Assembly: GCA_024508935.1 (NCBI GenBank)
Contig: JANINW010000097.1
Span: 22,858-76,276 of the forward strand
Source: Flavipsychrobacter sp.
Lineage (GTDB): Bacteria; Bacteroidota; Bacteroidia; Chitinophagales; Chitinophagaceae
DNA length: 53,419 bases
Direction: 5' to 3'
Of the stretch, positions 17,446-26,276 are shown one piece after another. The first letter of the stretch is position 1. Each line of letters starts with the position of its first letter. Both the position numbers and the translations under genes were made by a program. A model generated the notes under the pieces. It did not search any database. It saw only the letters and a program-made list of their open reading frames with translations, and was not told where the DNA came from.

Positions 17446-18204
17446 ATGAAGCTAAAAGCCATAGCAGCATTTATCATACTCTTCCTGCTATACCATACTG
17501 CTGAATACTGCCTGGGCCGCTACAACAATATAGCTGCATTCCTGTTGCTAATGGGTGCCTGTATAGCCGCAGCTTATTTTATAGCCCGGTGGATGGGCTT
17601 TAGCGGCAATGCAGCCTGGGGATTGCCCATTCAGAAAACAAGCATCATACTAACAGCTACTGGCCTGGCATTGGGGCTTATCATCTATATAGCAGCTTTC
17701 ATAGCCCGGCTGGTATTGGGCGCAGAGGTAATTGCCAGCATACCACCTGCCAGCCATGTGTTTACCGGCAGCCTTATGTTTATACCCGGCACCATACTGC
17801 CATCGTTAGCAGAAGATATACTTACCCGCGGCTACCTGTATAAATTCCTTCATAGAAAAATGAGCGGTACGGCATTTGTACTGCTTTCGTCCATTGTATT
17901 TACAGCCAACCATATAGACCGGTACGATGCAGGTTTTACCATACTCCTGTTTTTATTCATAACCGGCATCTGCCTGGCCATACCACTTGCCATCACCGGC
18001 AACCTCTGGTATAGCTTCGGCATGCACTGGGCAGGAAATATTGTTTATCGCATCACCAGCGATGTATTACAAACTGTGCCGGGCCATAATAGCAATTATA
18101 GTATGTGGATATTGATGCTGTTTGTGAGCCTGACCGCTATTATCAATTATGCTGTTAGCAAGCTCCTAAGAAACCGGTTGCTGCAAACTACCGGCAGGCA
18201 ATGA
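17446..18204 (+). CDS. CPBP-family intramembrane protease-like protein
   Basis: The ATG at 17446 is preferred over the TTG just before it. The roughly 252-residue protein has about seven membrane segments. The CPBP (Abi/CAAX protease-like) motifs are present: LAEDILTRGYLYKFLH near 127 (E-D-x-x-x-R instead of the usual E-E-x-x-x-R), FTANHID near 158 and HWAGNIVY near 198. Family members cleave CAAX-type peptides or act in bacteriocin immunity. Its last 39 bp overlap the convergent end of the phage endolysin, which places the prophage edge immediately here. Confidence 0.8.
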   Translation: MKLKAIAAFIILFLLYHTAEYCLGRYNNIAAFLLLMGACIAAAYFIARWMGFSGNAAWGLPIQKTSIILTATGLALGLIIYIAAFIARLVLGAEVIASIPPASHVFTGSLMFIPGTILPSLAEDILTRGYLYKFLHRKMSGTAFVLLSSIVFTANHIDRYDAGFTILLFLFITGICLAIPLAITGNLWYSFGMHWAGNIVYRITSDVLQTVPGHNSNYSMWILMLFVSLTAIINYAVSKLLRNRLLQTTGRQ

Positions 18205-18753
18205 TGAAAAAACAGTAAGCGCCCGTTCATAGTACTGCTGCCTGCTTTCTATCCCGTTAAGTGCGCCATTGATGCGGTAGGTAAGATATTCAAAAGGTGA
18301 ATAACCGTGTGTAGCACTGCGCCATGATGCAGGCAGATCAGCATATTTTTTCAGCGCATGTTTATGCCAAAACCAGCCTGCGCTATAAGTAGCATAAGAC
18401 GGCGTTTCCAGCAGTTGCGGACTTGTTTCAAAGTTTACGCCAAAATACTTCGACAGTTCACGGTAATTGGCCCGGCCGGTCACCTGTAGCAATCCCCTGC
18501 CTTTGAATTTCATACCATCGCCTTTGGTAATATTACCCAGGTCTTTACGTCCTTCATAAGTTTTGCCGGATGCTATTTCCTGTGTGCGGCGAAAGCCCAT
18601 GCTTTCATGCGCCAGCTGTGCTATGAACATAGCTTTTCGATTGGGTGTATCGATATGATATTGCTGCATTACCTCGGTGAGGTATTTGATGAATACATAC
18701 CCGCTCCCGGGCAGGTTGGGCACAATGGCCTTTAGTTGGTCTATAGTTATCAT
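18166..18753 (-). CDS. GH19 chitinase-like endolysin
   Basis: The start is ATG 18753, which overlaps the previous stop as ATGA; the longer frame is not needed. The 195-residue protein matches a GH19 catalytic domain: IAQLAHESMGFRRTQE (about 44-59) with general acid E50, KFKGRGLLQVTGRANYREL (about 82-100) and the C-terminal YRINGALNG. Phage GH19 enzymes cut peptidoglycan as lysozyme-type endolysins. It has no signal peptide, so it needs a holin. Two small membrane proteins and a spanin candidate directly upstream complete a lysis cassette. It is the last gene of the late transcript. Confidence 0.85.
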   Translation of the reverse strand: MITIDQLKAIVPNLPGSGYVFIKYLTEVMQQYHIDTPNRKAMFIAQLAHESMGFRRTQEIASGKTYEGRKDLGNITKGDGMKFKGRGLLQVTGRANYRELSKYFGVNFETSPQLLETPSYATYSAGWFWHKHALKKYADLPASWRSATHGYSPFEYLTYRINGALNGIESRQQYYERALTVFSSLPAGSLQQPVS

Positions 18754-19301
18754 GGGAATATATTGAAACTGTATTTTTTCAGCAGGTAGCGGATAAGCAA
18801 CATGATCAAGAGCACCAGGCAACAGCCTGTAAGTATCCACCAACCCGCTGCTATACGCGACTTGGATTTGGCAGCATCTTTTATTTGCACAGTTTTATGG
18901 ATAGTTTGTGCCGATCGTTCTGTATGCTGTTCTGTTACTGTTAACTGCTTCTTTATTTTCAGGCGTATGGCCTTGGGTTTCGCAGTAGTCTTAATAGAAA
19001 GCTTATGTTTTTGCTTATCTATATAAGCATTTATAGAAAGGCGCTCACTTTCTAATGACTGCATACTATCAGCATCTATATCAAATGAACCTTCCAGTGT
19101 GGCAGTATCGCTATACACTATGGTATCCGCTTGTTCAGATCGGGCAGTGATAATCGTATATTGTTTATGAGAAGTGCCGGTGCTATCTGTATTAACAGTT
19201 TCCTTGTGCTGTGTTTTCTTTACCGTGCTACAGGCATTCATGCCGATGAGTATAGCAAGCATACAAAATACTATCATCGTATAAGTGATGCAATTCTTCA
19301 T
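18750..19301 (-). CDS. Candidate unimolecular spanin (lipoprotein with C-terminal membrane anchor)
   Basis: The 183-residue protein has an N-terminal lipoprotein signal (VFCMLAILIGMNAC, acylated Cys24, weak lipobox with Met at -3). A roughly 125-residue periplasmic stretch follows, rich in Thr, Ser, Lys and Gln. The C-terminal transmembrane helix is about 151-170 (AAGWWILTGCCLVLLIMLLI) with a basic tail LLKKYSF. A lipid anchor at one end and an inner-membrane helix at the other is the topology of u-spanins such as T1 gp11, which fuse inner and outer membranes at lysis. Its stop overlaps the endolysin start. The family assignment rests on topology and context, not similarity. Confidence 0.65.
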   Translation of the reverse strand: MKNCITYTMIVFCMLAILIGMNACSTVKKTQHKETVNTDSTGTSHKQYTIITARSEQADTIVYSDTATLEGSFDIDADSMQSLESERLSINAYIDKQKHKLSIKTTAKPKAIRLKIKKQLTVTEQHTERSAQTIHKTVQIKDAAKSKSRIAAGWWILTGCCLVLLIMLLIRYLLKKYSFNIFP

Positions 19302-19332
19302 TGAATTATGGATTTATCGATTTATGAAATGC

Positions 19333-19659
19333 TTACTGCCTGCCGGTACGATCGATGTATTTGCTGGCACCGCCCATCAGCTTAACCAATACCGATTGTG
19401 CGAAATAGCCAAGGGTAAGGAAGCCGAAGCCCAGGTATTTGGCAATAGACTCGAGTTGCGCCATTTCGTGTTGCAGGAAAAATGCTCCGACAACAACAAT
19501 GATGAGCGAAATAAGAATAGTGAATTTTTCCAGCGCTATATATTGCGCGAAGTTTACCTTGCCTTTTGCCTTCCGGTTGATGGTATCGAGCTTGACAAGA
19601 TTGTGCAGCAGCACGCCTGCAAGGCCCAGCAGACAAAGGATGATAGGGGTATAGTTCAT
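19333..19659 (-). CDS. Small membrane protein, holin candidate
   Basis: The 108-residue protein has three predicted membrane segments (YTPIILCLLGLAGVLLHNLV, FTILISLIIVVVGAFFL and YLGFGFLTLGYFAQSVLVKL) and a basic tail (DRTGRQ). It sits between another small membrane protein and the spanin/endolysin pair, the usual place for a class I holin. No family was recognised with certainty. An antiholin or unrelated membrane role is possible. Confidence 0.6.
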   Translation of the reverse strand: MNYTPIILCLLGLAGVLLHNLVKLDTINRKAKGKVNFAQYIALEKFTILISLIIVVVGAFFLQHEMAQLESIAKYLGFGFLTLGYFAQSVLVKLMGGASKYIDRTGRQ

Positions 19660-19663
19660 ATTG

Positions 19664-19867
19664 TCAGGGTTTAGGGTGTTTACGTTTTTTATAATTATGC
19701 CAGCGTTCGCCGATACCCATACAGTGGTAAGTAATGGCCAATACCAGCATGGCTATGGTAAGCACATCCGTAATAGTGCTGGCGCTGATCGTTGATAAGA
19801 TCTTTAGAATAATAGAAGCAAGTACGAACAAAATGCTCTTGCCGCCATCGTGATGGGTATCCTGCAT
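19664..19867 (-). CDS. Small membrane protein, holin or antiholin candidate
   Basis: The 67-residue protein has a charged N-terminus (MQDTHHDGGK), two closely spaced hydrophobic segments (SILFVLASIILKILSTI and VLTIAMLVLAITYHCMG) and a strongly basic C-terminus (WHNYKKRKHPKP). It lies 4 bp before the 108-residue membrane protein. Two adjacent small membrane proteins before an endolysin suggest a holin/antiholin pair, but which one forms the lesion cannot be told. Confidence 0.6.
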   Translation of the reverse strand: MQDTHHDGGKSILFVLASIILKILSTISASTITDVLTIAMLVLAITYHCMGIGERWHNYKKRKHPKP

Positions 19868-19881
19868 ATTAGTATGTTTTA

Positions 19882-20750
19882 TCAGTTTATTTTAATGCCA
19901 AGTGTATTGGCCCATGCCTGTACATCAGTAGTAAGGTTACTCACGTCAGTAGCTGTAAGACCGCTGCCCCATGTAGCTATGGAACAGGTACGGTTAGAAC
20001 TGCCATACGGCGAGCCGGAAGCATTCATGCAACCCAGGTATAAGTCGGCATTTACTTTGTTAGTACTATTGCTACCCGTTTGTGTGCCCTGCGATACATT
20101 GTTTCGATATACTACCTGGCTGGTAGTAGATGTGCGGGTGAGTACAAAATATCCATCCCGGCAGATGGTGAGAATGTATTGTAAAAGCCACTGTTAACTT
20201 CAAAGTATCCGGCCGCACTTGCACCATCATATATACTCAGTATAAATGCCGTAGTGCCGTTATCAGCTCCCATATCAAATGATGGTCCGCCCGGTGCGGT
20301 GGCTGTTTGCGAGTAATAACTGCAATGCGCATCATTGGCAGTAAAATCTGTACTGCCGTTCAGGTGTGTATTGGCATAACCATTACTGCCCCACGCTATA
20401 CCCATGCTGCCATGTGTTATGCTGCCTGTATTGGTGAATGTAAGGCGATAAGCAGCATCGAGATCCCGTGGGTCTTTCAGGTTGTATTTATTCTTAGCCG
20501 CATCCTGGTTAACGAATAGATAGATGGCTTTCATCTTAGTCCAAAGGCTATGCGCCTTCAAGTCAACCACTAATTGATTGGTTGCGGATCTAACAGTACT
20601 GTTTGTAATACCTGCTGCTGTAAAATAAGCCTGTGCATCGGCATCGTAAGCACCGGGGGCAACATACAATACGCCAGATACTGTGGGCAATGGTTGTGCT
20701 TTACACACCATTGCCATTAAAAGAAATAATAGGGTGAATAGCTGTTTCAT
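19882..20750 (-). pseudogene. Virion-type secreted protein, broken by a -1 frameshift
   Basis: The first frame (20750 to 20112) encodes 212 residues: a signal peptide (MKQLFTLLFLLMAMVCKAQ) and a domain ending SPSAGMDILYSPAHLLPAR. From about 20156 another frame continues to 19882 with good coding character: GYFVLTRTSTTSQVVYRNNV through NADLYLGCMNASG to LGIKIN. One lost base in the GCCGGG tract at 20157-20161 would explain the break; restoring GCCCGGG gives SPSARDGYFVLTR and an intact protein of about 289 residues. It starts with the last A of the preceding gene's stop (TAATG). It is probably a receptor-binding or tail-tip accessory protein. A sequencing error is also possible. Confidence 0.7.
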
Positions 20751-23116
20751 TATTGCATGTCTCCTTGTGTACGATAGGTATTAGTGGTTCCGGTTGGCAG
20801 TATAACGAAAGAAGCGTATTGCCCGGCTGTTTTGGTAAAAGACTGCCGGTTTTGTATAGTGGTACCCGATGCCGACAAAGTCACCTGTCCGCTGCCCGCC
20901 TGCATGATAGTGCAGCCGAAGGTTGTGCCGAGGCCGGATGGCAGCGTGCAGGCCACCGCACTATTGGAAGTAAATTCAACTACCTTTCCATTATCACTTG
21001 CCTGCAACGTATAAGAAGTACCCGACTGGGTATTAACGCTAATACCCTGCGCAGGACCGGTTGCACCTGTAGTACCTGTAGCGCCCTGTGCACCAGCAGG
21101 AGTGAGCTCTTCTACAAAGAAATAATAGGCAGACGTGCTGCAGGCTGCACCACTCATCTGTCCGTAGAACCGGTAAGTTTGTGTAGCTGTTGTCCCAGGC
21201 GCATCAATTACGCTAAGTGTAGCACCAAACGGGTTGGCTGCCACGTTGGCCGATGTTGCCTGTATATCTTTTCCTACCTGCGTAGCTGTGGCTGTAGCAT
21301 TCTTTATCCTGAAAGCACCTGTACGCACGGTAGTGCCTGCATCCTTGGTCATGCTCACATACGCAGTTATTTTTATTTTAGCAGAGCTGCTGCTGGGTGT
21401 TATTGCTATATCACCACCTATCTGGGTTTCTGTAGTCGCTACATTCACCGCATTGCCCGAAGTGTTAGATGTGTTTGCAGCCCCCATAGAAATGAAAAAT
21501 GGTAAAGCTGACGTACCATTAGATATCAATACCTGCCCGGCAATACCCATTGGTACAGACTGGTATGCGGCAGTAGCAGAGGTGCCGCCAGCCAGGAGAG
21601 CATATGCGGTAGCAGAGGTATTACCGGTACCACCGTTGGCAACAGGCAAGGTACCGGTTACATTTGTTGTAAGATCTACACCACCAGATTTAATGCTTAC
21701 CGCACCTGAAGACACTGTAAAATTCGAACTACTGAAAGAAGCGGCCCCTTTTTGAGAGGTACCCGCATCTTGTATGCCTATATTTACCGGGACACTGCCA
21801 TCGTAGACGGTACCTGTTAACGGCGCAGATATGGTAAGTGCTGCTCCACCTCCACCGCCCGTATATTGCGGGATATTCAATACCCCGGTGGTGGTGTTAT
21901 AAGTAGCTGCACCGCTGGTACCGGCAGTTGTTAATGAAACGGCACTTCTTGCGCGGGTATTTGTGTAATACAGGTTACTGCCTTCATCTATATTATTAGT
22001 AGTTAGTGTATTTAATATACTATCTGTTTGTGCTTTGCTGAAATATGTGCTTGCTAACGGAGCAATTTTTTTTATTGTATCTCTGTATATACCCCCGGTT
22101 ATCACTAATAAGCTATCGGTAGTGCGACCGGTAGGCACTGTTCTTAATTCAGTAACACCTTTACTAACTATTCCATACCTCCTAACATATAGCGAATAAT
22201 TATTGCTATCTACATCATTAGCGGCAACCGCGCCAATGAATGTTGTTGTAGCGGTACTGTTAGCACCGAAAAATGCCCCTGCTGTACCATGAGCAAGATG
22301 CCAACCTATATTGCTTAAGCTGCCGCGGCTACGTATATAATTACCATTCGGATAGTAAAATGTCCATGCTGGTCCTTCGGAAACTAATTGCTTTTGGTAT
22401 ATGATTGATGTATCCCAATATATTGCAGAATTATTACTCACCAAAGCTATATTCCCATACAATGACAGTCTGGCAGCAGCCCAAGGCATGCCGCCTAAAC
22501 CAATACTCCCTTTATTAATTTTCACAGCGGTATCAATCGAACCTGTGGCGCTATCCACGGTCAGCATAGAAATATAACCACCATTTATCCCGCTTTTGCC
22601 TATATCAATTTGCGCATCCTTCTGCAATAGGCCATTCGCGTTATGCTGGTATCCTGCAATAGACATTGATACAGAATTACCGGATGTCTTCAGATTGGTG
22701 TTTAATCCGGATATAGTTCCTCCGGAAGAACTATATAACCATGCATTTCTTAATCTCGCCGTATCATACTGTCTTACAAAATATCCTGCTAAAGCAGAAG
22801 TGTCCACTCTAATAGTATCACCGTCTATTTTGATAAAATAACCCGGATAATAGCTTGCGCCGCCACCAGGAACAGATCCTGCACGTATAATATCCGTACG
22901 AACAGCAATCATATTGCCCGTACTATCCGTACACAAGACGAGGGTGTCACCTATTGGTGCTTTGTATTTCTTAAATCTTACAGAACTGTCAAAATCGGTC
23001 CTGCCGGCTTTTAAAATGTTAATACCTGCAGGGTTTGTATTGCCTAAAATTGTGGTGCTCTGTGCGTAAGATGCTATATTCAGAGCGAGGAAAATAAGGG
23101 TGAATAGGTGTTTCAT
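20750..23116 (-). CDS. Tail-fibre-like protein with signal peptide and collagen-like segment
   Basis: The 788-residue protein starts with a Sec-type signal (MKHLFTLIFLALNIASYAQ), unusual for a virion protein. The body is rich in Gly, Ser, Thr and Asn and contains a fibre motif around 385-420 (NIDEGSNLYYTNTRARSAVSL, TTGVLNIPQYTGGGGG). A short collagen-like stretch (GAQGATGTTGATGPAQG, about 680) precedes a C-terminal domain of about 100 residues (GTSYTLQASDNGKVVEFTSN) typical of trimeric fibre tips. It probably binds the host surface. It lies between the PKD/LRR protein and the frameshifted secreted protein in the late operon. Confidence 0.75.
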   Translation of the reverse strand: MKHLFTLIFLALNIASYAQSTTILGNTNPAGINILKAGRTDFDSSVRFKKYKAPIGDTLVLCTDSTGNMIAVRTDIIRAGSVPGGGASYYPGYFIKIDGDTIRVDTSALAGYFVRQYDTARLRNAWLYSSSGGTISGLNTNLKTSGNSVSMSIAGYQHNANGLLQKDAQIDIGKSGINGGYISMLTVDSATGSIDTAVKINKGSIGLGGMPWAAARLSLYGNIALVSNNSAIYWDTSIIYQKQLVSEGPAWTFYYPNGNYIRSRGSLSNIGWHLAHGTAGAFFGANSTATTTFIGAVAANDVDSNNYSLYVRRYGIVSKGVTELRTVPTGRTTDSLLVITGGIYRDTIKKIAPLASTYFSKAQTDSILNTLTTNNIDEGSNLYYTNTRARSAVSLTTAGTSGAATYNTTTGVLNIPQYTGGGGGAALTISAPLTGTVYDGSVPVNIGIQDAGTSQKGAASFSSSNFTVSSGAVSIKSGGVDLTTNVTGTLPVANGGTGNTSATAYALLAGGTSATAAYQSVPMGIAGQVLISNGTSALPFFISMGAANTSNTSGNAVNVATTETQIGGDIAITPSSSSAKIKITAYVSMTKDAGTTVRTGAFRIKNATATATQVGKDIQATSANVAANPFGATLSVIDAPGTTATQTYRFYGQMSGAACSTSAYYFFVEELTPAGAQGATGTTGATGPAQGISVNTQSGTSYTLQASDNGKVVEFTSNSAVACTLPSGLGTTFGCTIMQAGSGQVTLSASGTTIQNRQSFTKTAGQYASFVILPTGTTNTYRTQGDMQ

Positions 23117-23121
23117 AATTA

Positions 23122-23511
23122 TTATCGGTAAAAAACGGCTACCTTATCCCCAACTGCCCATTGGGTTCCATCGGTTAAAGAAATGGTAGTGGTTTGGTTA
23201 TCAGAATTGTCTGCTTGTAAAATATCCTGGAGGCTGGAAGCTTTTTGATGTACTACCATAAACACTACAGGTCCACCAAATAGTCTTGCATCTGTAATAC
23301 TATTGCCTGCAGCCTGTTCGGCAGGATTTTGTGCATCCGGACTACTTACTATATTGTATATATAAGGCCTGTTGATAGCTATACTTACAATCATATCCAG
23401 CCAGTTCTTCTGCGTATAGGTCAGGTATATCCCAGCCTCTTCGCCGGATGCGATCAGCCCGGCGGTTATAAAGCTCCATTCGGGGTTTATTAGTTGTTCA
23501 CAATTGCTCAT
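23122..23511 (-). CDS. Phage late-operon protein of unknown function (tail region)
   Basis: The preferred start is ATG 23511 (129 residues, MSNCEQLINPEWSFITAGLI), since the longer frame would overlap the previous gene by 22 bp. The protein is a mixed alpha/beta cytosolic-looking polypeptide. Its C-terminal half (TTISLTDGTQWAVGDKVAVFYR) reads like a small beta barrel. No signal peptide or membrane segment is present. Its place between the 618-residue tail protein and the fibre gene suggests a tail-tip or fibre-assembly role. Confidence 0.7.
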   Translation of the reverse strand: MSNCEQLINPEWSFITAGLIASGEEAGIYLTYTQKNWLDMIVSIAINRPYIYNIVSSPDAQNPAEQAAGNSITDARLFGGPVVFMVVHQKASSLQDILQADNSDNQTTTISLTDGTQWAVGDKVAVFYR

Positions 23512-23525
23512 TATAATTGTTTTTA

Positions 23526-25382
23526 TTAGTCTTTCGTTACGGTCCACCCACCAGGGTTTATCGTCAGCATACTATAAGATGCACGTGGCAGTGTAGGAGG
23601 TGCGGCCGGGCTTTGTCCTTCAATCTTAAACCTGTATGGTGGTACGGCCCCCATTATAAAGCCAATGTATGCACCGCTTGCAAACTCATCCATAACAGCA
23701 TTAACGCCCGTCGTACTAATATGATTATTCCTGAAATCGAGCAGTTTTAAATTAGCCCATTTAGGCGCTGTACCATATGTAAAAAGCGATCCTGTAAACG
23801 GATGTACCACATTACAGTTTTCAACTACCAGCTGTTTCAAACTTGCCCACGTATTTTGCAGGAATGACAGGTCAAATGAGCTGTCCAGGTTGGCGTATGT
23901 AAGAGAAAACACTTGCAGGCTTGCAGGCGCCAGGCCTGTAATATTAGTAACCATCCGCGTAGACGGTACTACTTGTTGTTGTTGTATGGTTATTTGTGTT
24001 GTACCACTTGCCCAGCCATCATGAAATACCCTTATGTTGTAATCTCCGGGCACTGCATATATATGTTGCGGGCTAAATGCCCCTACCGGAGGCATATAAT
24101 AGTTCAAGCCTGCACCATCTCCCCAGTCTATTCCCATATAACCTCCCTTCGTGGTAAAAAAGAAAGGAACATTTGCAGACGGGGTGGTAATATTAATATG
24201 CATCAATCCACTCATTACTTTATCCAAACCGGCAAAAAAGTTTTCGGCATCACCGTTCTCATAGTATAGCTGGTCTCCTTCATAGCCAAAGGTGCCGGAT
24301 AATCCATAGCCAGAAGCTTCTATAGTCAACTGATTGGCAAAAGCCTCCGCATCTGCCAGGTCCTCCAGTACAACATTTTCTCGCAGGATGATCAGCTGGC
24401 CGATAAAATTATTCAGCTGTGGCCTGTGGTAAAATTTAGGTAATCCATATCCGGCCCATTCAAAATAGGTACGCTTACTAACGGTAGCCTGTGCATGCGT
24501 ATTCCTGCCGCTTCGCAACTGGACGGTCAACCCTTTTAAAGGATGTCGTTCAAGCCTTTGCACTTCCCATTTCGCGCCATCATCCCTACTGAAAACTTTC
24601 CCGTCTATCATCAGCGAGTCACAGCTGAATATATGATTCAGCTTCTTCAGCAAAAAATCGGGGGCATTAATAGCTGTGAATTTATAAGTGTCATACGGGT
24701 GACTGGAAAGCTGGGTAAACACTTCAGTTTGAGAAGTATAACCCGTTATCGTTGCACCCGGTTCATAACTGTGTATATCCCCTTCTACACGTATAGAGAA
24801 CCGCGGGCGCAGCTGTTCGAAATTTGTATCCAGGTCATTAATGCTATTATGGTATTGCAGTAAGACAGTACCCAAATGTGCTACTTTCAAATCTATCCAC
24901 TCACTATAATGTTCCATCTGTACACCATCGTCAAACATAGTACGCAACATAAGCCGGTAATGCCCTTGCCGGTCATCCACTGTTGTAAAGTAGGACGCCG
25001 GTTGAAAATTGTACTGGAAGATAGTAGCATTTATATCCGTACCATCAGGTAAGGTGTAAGAAGAAAGATTATACACCTCTGTTGCTTCAATATAACCGAC
25101 TACTTCATCTACTATATTATTATTGCAATCTAACAAGTAGAGATTTGGCGAATCCGGCATTATCAGGGGATCGGTGTATGGCCCGGCCAGCACCTGTAAG
25201 GAAATAAGATCATTAAACCGCACCTTATGTACGTAAGGCTTTCCGTCTTCATAATCTTTTATTGTCTTGCTGTAGTTCCAACCCTCATCAAAGTACCGGG
25301 TATTATATTGTGCCGGGTGCACTTTGGTAGCTTCTGCAAACTGAATAGGGTTGAGACAGGAGAATGATACTACTCCTGCCAC
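23526..25382 (-). CDS. Phage tail/tip protein with PKD-like and leucine-rich segments
   Basis: The 618-residue protein begins MAGVVSFSCLNPIQFAEATK and shows a beta-rich structural N-terminal part (about 1-340). Residues about 405-455 read as a PKD fold: MGIDWGDGAGLNYYMP through HIYAVPGDYNIRVFHDG (W-G-D-G ... H-x-Y ... G-x-Y-x-V). Residues about 470-570 are leucine-rich (LQVFSLTYANLDSSFDLSFL, LKLLDFRNNHIS), like an LRR surface. PKD and LRR modules on virion proteins usually mediate adhesion. It lies downstream of the 720-residue tail protein, from which it is separated by the plus-strand lipoprotein genes. Confidence 0.75.
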   Translation of the reverse strand: MAGVVSFSCLNPIQFAEATKVHPAQYNTRYFDEGWNYSKTIKDYEDGKPYVHKVRFNDLISLQVLAGPYTDPLIMPDSPNLYLLDCNNNIVDEVVGYIEATEVYNLSSYTLPDGTDINATIFQYNFQPASYFTTVDDRQGHYRLMLRTMFDDGVQMEHYSEWIDLKVAHLGTVLLQYHNSINDLDTNFEQLRPRFSIRVEGDIHSYEPGATITGYTSQTEVFTQLSSHPYDTYKFTAINAPDFLLKKLNHIFSCDSLMIDGKVFSRDDGAKWEVQRLERHPLKGLTVQLRSGRNTHAQATVSKRTYFEWAGYGLPKFYHRPQLNNFIGQLIILRENVVLEDLADAEAFANQLTIEASGYGLSGTFGYEGDQLYYENGDAENFFAGLDKVMSGLMHINITTPSANVPFFFTTKGGYMGIDWGDGAGLNYYMPPVGAFSPQHIYAVPGDYNIRVFHDGWASGTTQITIQQQQVVPSTRMVTNITGLAPASLQVFSLTYANLDSSFDLSFLQNTWASLKQLVVENCNVVHPFTGSLFTYGTAPKWANLKLLDFRNNHISTTGVNAVMDEFASGAYIGFIMGAVPPYRFKIEGQSPAAPPTLPRASYSMLTINPGGWTVTKD

Positions 25383-25488
25383 GATAAAAAATTGGGTTTA
25401 TAGGTGCTGTACCCGCATTTGGGCGCTGACACAGCATAACAATGAATACTTTAAATGGTCATCTAATAAAATACTATTGCAATAGAAG

Positions 25489-25519
25489 TTTGCATTTTTA
25501 GAAAGGTTTAGTAGTTTAC
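25489..25519 (+). promoter_or_regulatory. Bacteroidota-type promoter of lipoprotein gene 1
   Basis: TTTG at 25489-25492, a spacer of exactly 19 bp, and TAGTTTAC at 25512-25519 (consensus TAnnTTTG). The ATG follows 17 bp later. The second lipoprotein gene has the same arrangement. Confidence 0.6.
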
Positions 25520-25536
25520 TTTCATAGACCAGAAAC

Positions 25537-26076
25537 ATGAAAGACATCTTCATAATAATATTGCCGCTACTGCTACTATTAGCTGCATGTAACAACAATG
25601 ATAAGAAAGCAGCAGCAACCATCCGCGAATATCTGAGACTGCATAGCGATAATTACAATAGTTATGAGCCCGTTAGTTTTGGCAAATTGGACACGAGTTT
25701 TCAGTACTATATCGGAACAGCGGCCCAGCTGCAGCTTAGCGCCCTGACAGACTCCTTTGATAAAGAATCTGAAAAATATGCCTTGCTATTAAAGTCAGAT
25801 AGTATCCCCATCCAGGAAAAAAGACAGGCGTATCAGAAACTTCAGGTTGTGCAAGACACTATATTCGCTTTAGTAGACTCCTCCATGCGGGCCGAAAAGA
25901 ATTTTAAACCATTTATGAGAGGATACTACCTGGAACATACATATCGCATTAAAAACAAAACCGGCACTACTAAACTTAAGGATGAAATATTCGTTTTAAA
26001 CAAGACACTTGATTCCGTGATCGTTGTAAGAGAACCTGCCATGCAACAGCTTCTTAAAGAGAAGAAGACACTGTAA
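25537..26076 (+). CDS. Prophage-carried lipoprotein, single-module
   Basis: The 179-residue protein has a strong lipobox (LLLLAAC, Cys18) and no other membrane segment, so it is anchored in a membrane facing the periplasm or the surface. I do not recognise the family. The mature region follows a pattern shared with the next gene: Y-L-x-x-H (about 33), a helical middle, then a block with FKPFMRGYYLEHTY and KLKDEIFVLNKTLDSVIVVRE. It lies on the strand opposite to the phage late genes, with its own promoter and AT-rich sequence, as expected for a moron expressed in the lysogen. Superinfection exclusion is the leading idea, by analogy with phage lipoproteins such as Llp; there is no direct evidence. 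Confidence 0.8.
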   Translation: MKDIFIIILPLLLLLAACNNNDKKAAATIREYLRLHSDNYNSYEPVSFGKLDTSFQYYIGTAAQLQLSALTDSFDKESEKYALLLKSDSIPIQEKRQAYQKLQVVQDTIFALVDSSMRAEKNFKPFMRGYYLEHTYRIKNKTGTTKLKDEIFVLNKTLDSVIVVREPAMQQLLKEKKTL

Positions 26077-26227
26077 GCTGTTTTTTATATACCGTTAATC
26101 AGCTATGGTTTACACAACAAAGTTAGTGATTCCCTTCTTTTCAACAAAAAATAATTGCTGAAAATAAAATAAATTGTTGTCATAATTTGAAACAAATTGT
26201 ATGTAGTCAATTATCAGCTACACTCTG

Positions 26228-26258
26228 TTTGCTTCAGTAAATTTCTTTTGTAATTTAC
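26228..26258 (+). promoter_or_regulatory. Bacteroidota-type promoter of lipoprotein gene 2
   Basis: TTTG at 26228-26231, exactly 19 bp, then TAATTTAC at 26251-26258. This matches the promoter of the preceding lipoprotein gene in spacing and in seven of eight bases of the -7 box. The ATG is 18 bp further on. Confidence 0.6.
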
Positions 26259-26276
26259 CGTCAAATCTTAGCATTC

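Noticed and set aside
18166-18843. Longer endolysin start at 18843
   Set aside because: It would overlap the spanin candidate by 94 bp; ATG 18753 gives the clean ATGA overlap and begins directly at the domain.
20050-20200. Programmed -1 frameshift in the secreted fibre-region gene
   Set aside because: No X-XXY-YYZ slippery heptamer was found near the change of frame; loss of one base in the GCCGGG tract is simpler.
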